A DNA stretch of 64,000 bases. Source: a bacterium. Its GTDB lineage: Bacteria > UBA8248. This document shows positions 61,500 through 64,000 of this stretch, piece after piece. A program made the position numbers and the translations under genes. Position 1 is the stretch's first letter. The number at the start of each line of letters is the position of its first letter. The notes under the pieces were generated by a model. The model did not search any database. It saw only the letters and a list, made by a program, of their open reading frames with translations, and was not told the DNA's origin. The stretch is from NCBI GenBank assembly GCA_022828125.1, contig JAJEJD010000008.1, positions 346,735-410,734 of the forward strand, written 5' to 3'.

Positions 61500-64000
61500 C
61501 TGAAAGACGCCGTCACCAACCCAGTCGAAAGCGCTTCACCGCCGCCTGCGCGGGCGACGATCGCCGTGATCGGCGCCGGCATCGTCGGCAACTGCCTGGT
61601 GGGGCACCTGGCGGAGCTGGGCTGGGAGGACCTGGTGCTGATCGAAAAGGGGCCGCTGCCCAACCCCGGCGGCTCGACCGGCCACGCGTCGAACTTCATC
61701 TTCCCCACCGATCACGACCGCGAAATCACGCTGCTGACGCTGGAGAGCCAGCGCCAGTACGCCGCGCTCGGCGTCAACACCACGTGCGGCGGCATCGAAG
61801 TGGCGCGCACGGAAGAGCGCATGGAAGAGCTGCGCCGGCGGATGACCTCGGCGCTGTGCCGGGGCATCGAGGCCGAACTGCTCGATCCCGCAGGCGTGGT
61901 CGCCAGGGTGCCGTTCGTGAACGGCGACGTGATCCTGGGCGGCTTCTACACGCCGAGCGTGTCGGTGGTCGACGCGGTCCGGGCGGGCGCCATCATGCGT
62001 GAGCGGGCGCAGGCCAAAGGCGCCCTGACCGTGCTGGAGGGCACCGAGGTCACGGGGCTCGAGGTATCGCGCCCGGCGTTCGGCCGTCCGCGGGTCCGGG
62101 CCGTGGCGACGACGCGCGGCGAGATAGAGGTGGAACAGGTGGTGATCGCGTGCGGCGTCTGGAGCCCGCGGGTCGCCGCGCTCGCCGGTGCGAGCATCCC
62201 GCTTACCCCGGCGGTGCACCAGATGATCGACATGGGTTCTATCGACCTGCTGCGCAGGACGGGAAACGAGATCGACTATCCCATCGTCCGCGACATGGAC
62301 ACCTTCATGTACGAGCGGCAGAGCCACGACGTCATGCAGGTCGGCTCCTACGCCCATCGCCCCATTCTGGTGCGTCCCGACCATATTCCGTCCTTGGACG
62401 AGGCCCATCGATCGCCCACGGAGCTGCCGTTCACCTCCGGCGACTTCGCACCGCAGATGGAGCGCGCCCGAGAGATCATGGGCGCACTGCTGGCCGGGGC
62501 CCGGGTGCAATACGCGGTCAACGGCCTTCTGTCGCTGACCCCCGACGCGCAGCAAGTATTGGGGGAGACGGCCGAAGTGGAGAAGCTCTGGTCAGCCGCC
62601 GCCGTCTGGGTCAAGGAAGGCCCAGGTACGGCGCGGCTCGTCGCGGAGTGGATCACCCACGGCTACCCGCGCCTCTGCGATCCACACGGGTCCGACGTCA
62701 CGCGCTTCTATCCCCACGAGCGGACCGTGCGGCACATCCGCGAGCGCTGCCGAGAGCACTTCAACAAGACTTACGGCATCGTGCATCCGCGAGAGCAGTG
62801 GTCGTCGGGGCGCGGCATGAAGCGCGCACCCTTTCATGACCGGACCGCCGCCCTGGGCGCCGAGTTCCACGAGGCACGCGGATGGGAGCGCCCCCAGTGG
62901 TACAAGAGCAACGCCGATTTGATTCCTCGGTACGGGATCGAAGACCGTCCTCACGAATGGGACCGGCGCTGGTGGTCGCCCATCATCGACGCAGAGCACC
63001 TCCACCTGCGCGAAAGAGTGGGCATCGTCGACTTGAGCGCGTTCCAAGTCTTCGACGTGTCCGGACCTGATGTCGTGCCCTATCTCGAGTGGCTGACGGT
63101 AAACCTCTGCGATCGCCCCGTGGGACGCTGCATCTACACGCCGCTGCTCACGCCGGACGGGGGCATCCGCGCCGATCTCACCATCCAGCGGCTCGCCGAG
63201 AATCGGTTCCGCATCGTTACCGGTGCTTTCGACGGCGCGCGCGACGAAGTCTGGTTCCGTCGGCATCTGCCCGCCGATGGCTCCGTGCAGTTCGAGAACT
63301 TGTCGTCTGCGCTCTGCAGCCTTGGCGTGTGGGGTCCAGACGCGGGTGCACTGCTCTCCAAAGTCACCGACACGCCCCTTTGCCAAGCGGCCTTCCCATA
63401 CGGCACATTGCAACGGGCGGTCGTCGGGGGTGTCCCAGTGACTATGCTGCGCATCTCTTACGTGGGCGAGAACGGCTGGGAAATCTATGCGCGCATGCCG
63501 CACGGCGTGCGTCTGTGGGACGCCGTGCTGGAGGCCGGCCGCGACTTCGACGCCCGGCCAGTCGGCATGGGCGTCTACGGCACGACAGGGAGACTGGAGA
63601 AGGGGTACGCGCTCATGGGCGCGGATCTCAACTCGGAATATTCACCGGTCGAGGCCGGGCTGGCGCGGGCCCGCGTCAAATCCGCAGGGTTCATCGGCAA
63701 GGATGCTTATCTGCGGGTGCGCTCGGCGCCACCCGAGGCGAAGCTGTGCACCTTGACCATGGACACCCCCGCCGGCACGTCGGGGCTGAGGCGCTTTCCC
63801 ACCGGTGGCCACGAGCCGATTCTCACCGCAGACGGTGCGCGCATCGTCGACACACGCAACCGGGAGTCGCGCGTAACGTCCGCTGGCATGGGACCTTCCG
63901 TCGGCAAGTACTTGTTATTCGCATATCTGCCAACCAAGTACGCGGAGCCCGGCACCAATCTGCAAGTCCTGTACATGAACGAGGCGCATCCTGTGACGGT
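61500..64000 (+). CDS. FAD-dependent dehydrogenase fused to a GcvT-like domain (dimethylglycine/sarcosine dehydrogenase-like), cut by window end
   Basis: At least 833 residues with no stop to the edge. The FAD-binding start is TIAVIGAGIVGNCLVGHLAE. GSTGHASNFIFPTDHD is the flavin-side segment. A linker domain follows, then a GcvT-like half from about residue 500 (LRERVGIVDLSAFQVFDVSG, then SYVGENGWEIYA and GRLEKGYALMGADLNSEYSP). Relatives oxidise N-methyl groups and pass formaldehyde to folate. No ATG, GTG or TTG lies in frame near the start; CTG 61500 or ATT 61497, with GGGAG upstream, are the best choices. The only in-frame GTG (61392) would add a stretch unlike protein. Start uncertain, family sure. 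Confidence 0.82.
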   Translation, partial: MKDAVTNPVESASPPPARATIAVIGAGIVGNCLVGHLAELGWEDLVLIEKGPLPNPGGSTGHASNFIFPTDHDREITLLTLESQRQYAALGVNTTCGGIEVARTEERMEELRRRMTSALCRGIEAELLDPAGVVARVPFVNGDVILGGFYTPSVSVVDAVRAGAIMRERAQAKGALTVLEGTEVTGLEVSRPAFGRPRVRAVATTRGEIEVEQVVIACGVWSPRVAALAGASIPLTPAVHQMIDMGSIDLLRRTGNEIDYPIVRDMDTFMYERQSHDVMQVGSYAHRPILVRPDHIPSLDEAHRSPTELPFTSGDFAPQMERAREIMGALLAGARVQYAVNGLLSLTPDAQQVLGETAEVEKLWSAAAVWVKEGPGTARLVAEWITHGYPRLCDPHGSDVTRFYPHERTVRHIRERCREHFNKTYGIVHPREQWSSGRGMKRAPFHDRTAALGAEFHEARGWERPQWYKSNADLIPRYGIEDRPHEWDRRWWSPIIDAEHLHLRERVGIVDLSAFQVFDVSGPDVVPYLEWLTVNLCDRPVGRCIYTPLLTPDGGIRADLTIQRLAENRFRIVTGAFDGARDEVWFRRHLPADGSVQFENLSSALCSLGVWGPDAGALLSKVTDTPLCQAAFPYGTLQRAVVGGVPVTMLRISYVGENGWEIYARMPHGVRLWDAVLEAGRDFDARPVGMGVYGTTGRLEKGYALMGADLNSEYSPVEAGLARARVKSAGFIGKDAYLRVRSAPPEAKLCTLTMDTPAGTSGLRRFPTGGHEPILTADGARIVDTRNRESRVTSAGMGPSVGKYLLFAYLPTKYAEPGTNLQVLYMNEAHPVT

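Overview
The window is GC-rich (low-GC only between about 34.4 and 39.8 kb) and comes from an uncultured, Gram-negative-type bacterium. An autotransporter esterase, lipoproteins, TRAP and ABC importers and RmuC support the envelope and lineage type. The metabolic style is catabolic: a molybdenum hydroxylase, UbiD-type decarboxylases, three flavin/F420-type LLM oxidoreductases, a CoA-transferase pair and a sarcosine/dimethylglycine-dehydrogenase-like protein. I cannot name the phylum; the mix resembles Tectomicrobia or deltaproteobacterial genomes, but that is only an impression.

Layout. 1-1.15 kb is non-coding and packed with short palindromic repeats. 1.2-17.3 kb is one long minus-strand gene train: CoA-transferase A and B, an M20 deacylase, an LLM oxidoreductase, a cysteine-synthase-like PLP enzyme, a complete Liv-type ABC importer with its binding protein, an AhpD-like protein, a three-subunit molybdenum hydroxylase and a fumarate-reductase-type flavoprotein. 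It lies divergent from a LysR regulator at 17.6 kb. The AhpD-like gene is interrupted by an in-frame UGA that falls exactly at the second position of its CxxC motif and is followed at once by a 14-bp hairpin with a GGU loop. I read it as a selenoprotein gene; conventional gene calling would split it in two.

18.5-28.4 kb holds a UbiD-like gene and a second minus-strand train: LLM oxidoreductase, M24 peptidase, TRAP permease, TAXI binding protein, cyclase, UbiD, LLM oxidoreductase. 28.7-34.4 kb carries a lipoprotein and a carbohydrate-type ABC importer (binding protein, two permeases, ATPase). 34.4-39.9 kb is a lower-GC island: a McrBC restriction system with an unusual multi-domain McrB, a degenerate stretch, the tail of a broken ABC ATPase gene, a HEPN-type protein, and tRNA-Ala(GGC).

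40-51.3 kb contains mostly unrelated single genes: DUF362, TauE, enoyl-CoA hydratase, EthD-like, PEGA lipoprotein, RmuC, chorismate mutase, autotransporter esterase, glycosyltransferase and pterin dehydratase. 52.2-58.6 kb is a tightly overlapped four-gene operon: multi-PAS histidine kinase, receiver, receiver-cyclase-like protein, and a SulP transporter with STAS and cyclic-nucleotide-binding-like domains. It reads as a sensor-to-transporter circuit. 59.4-64 kb has a GcvT-family protein divergent from an FAD/GcvT fusion that runs off the window end. Several intergenic regions hold related palindromic or terminal-inverted-repeat elements, including a 65-bp perfect inverted copy about 60 kb apart.
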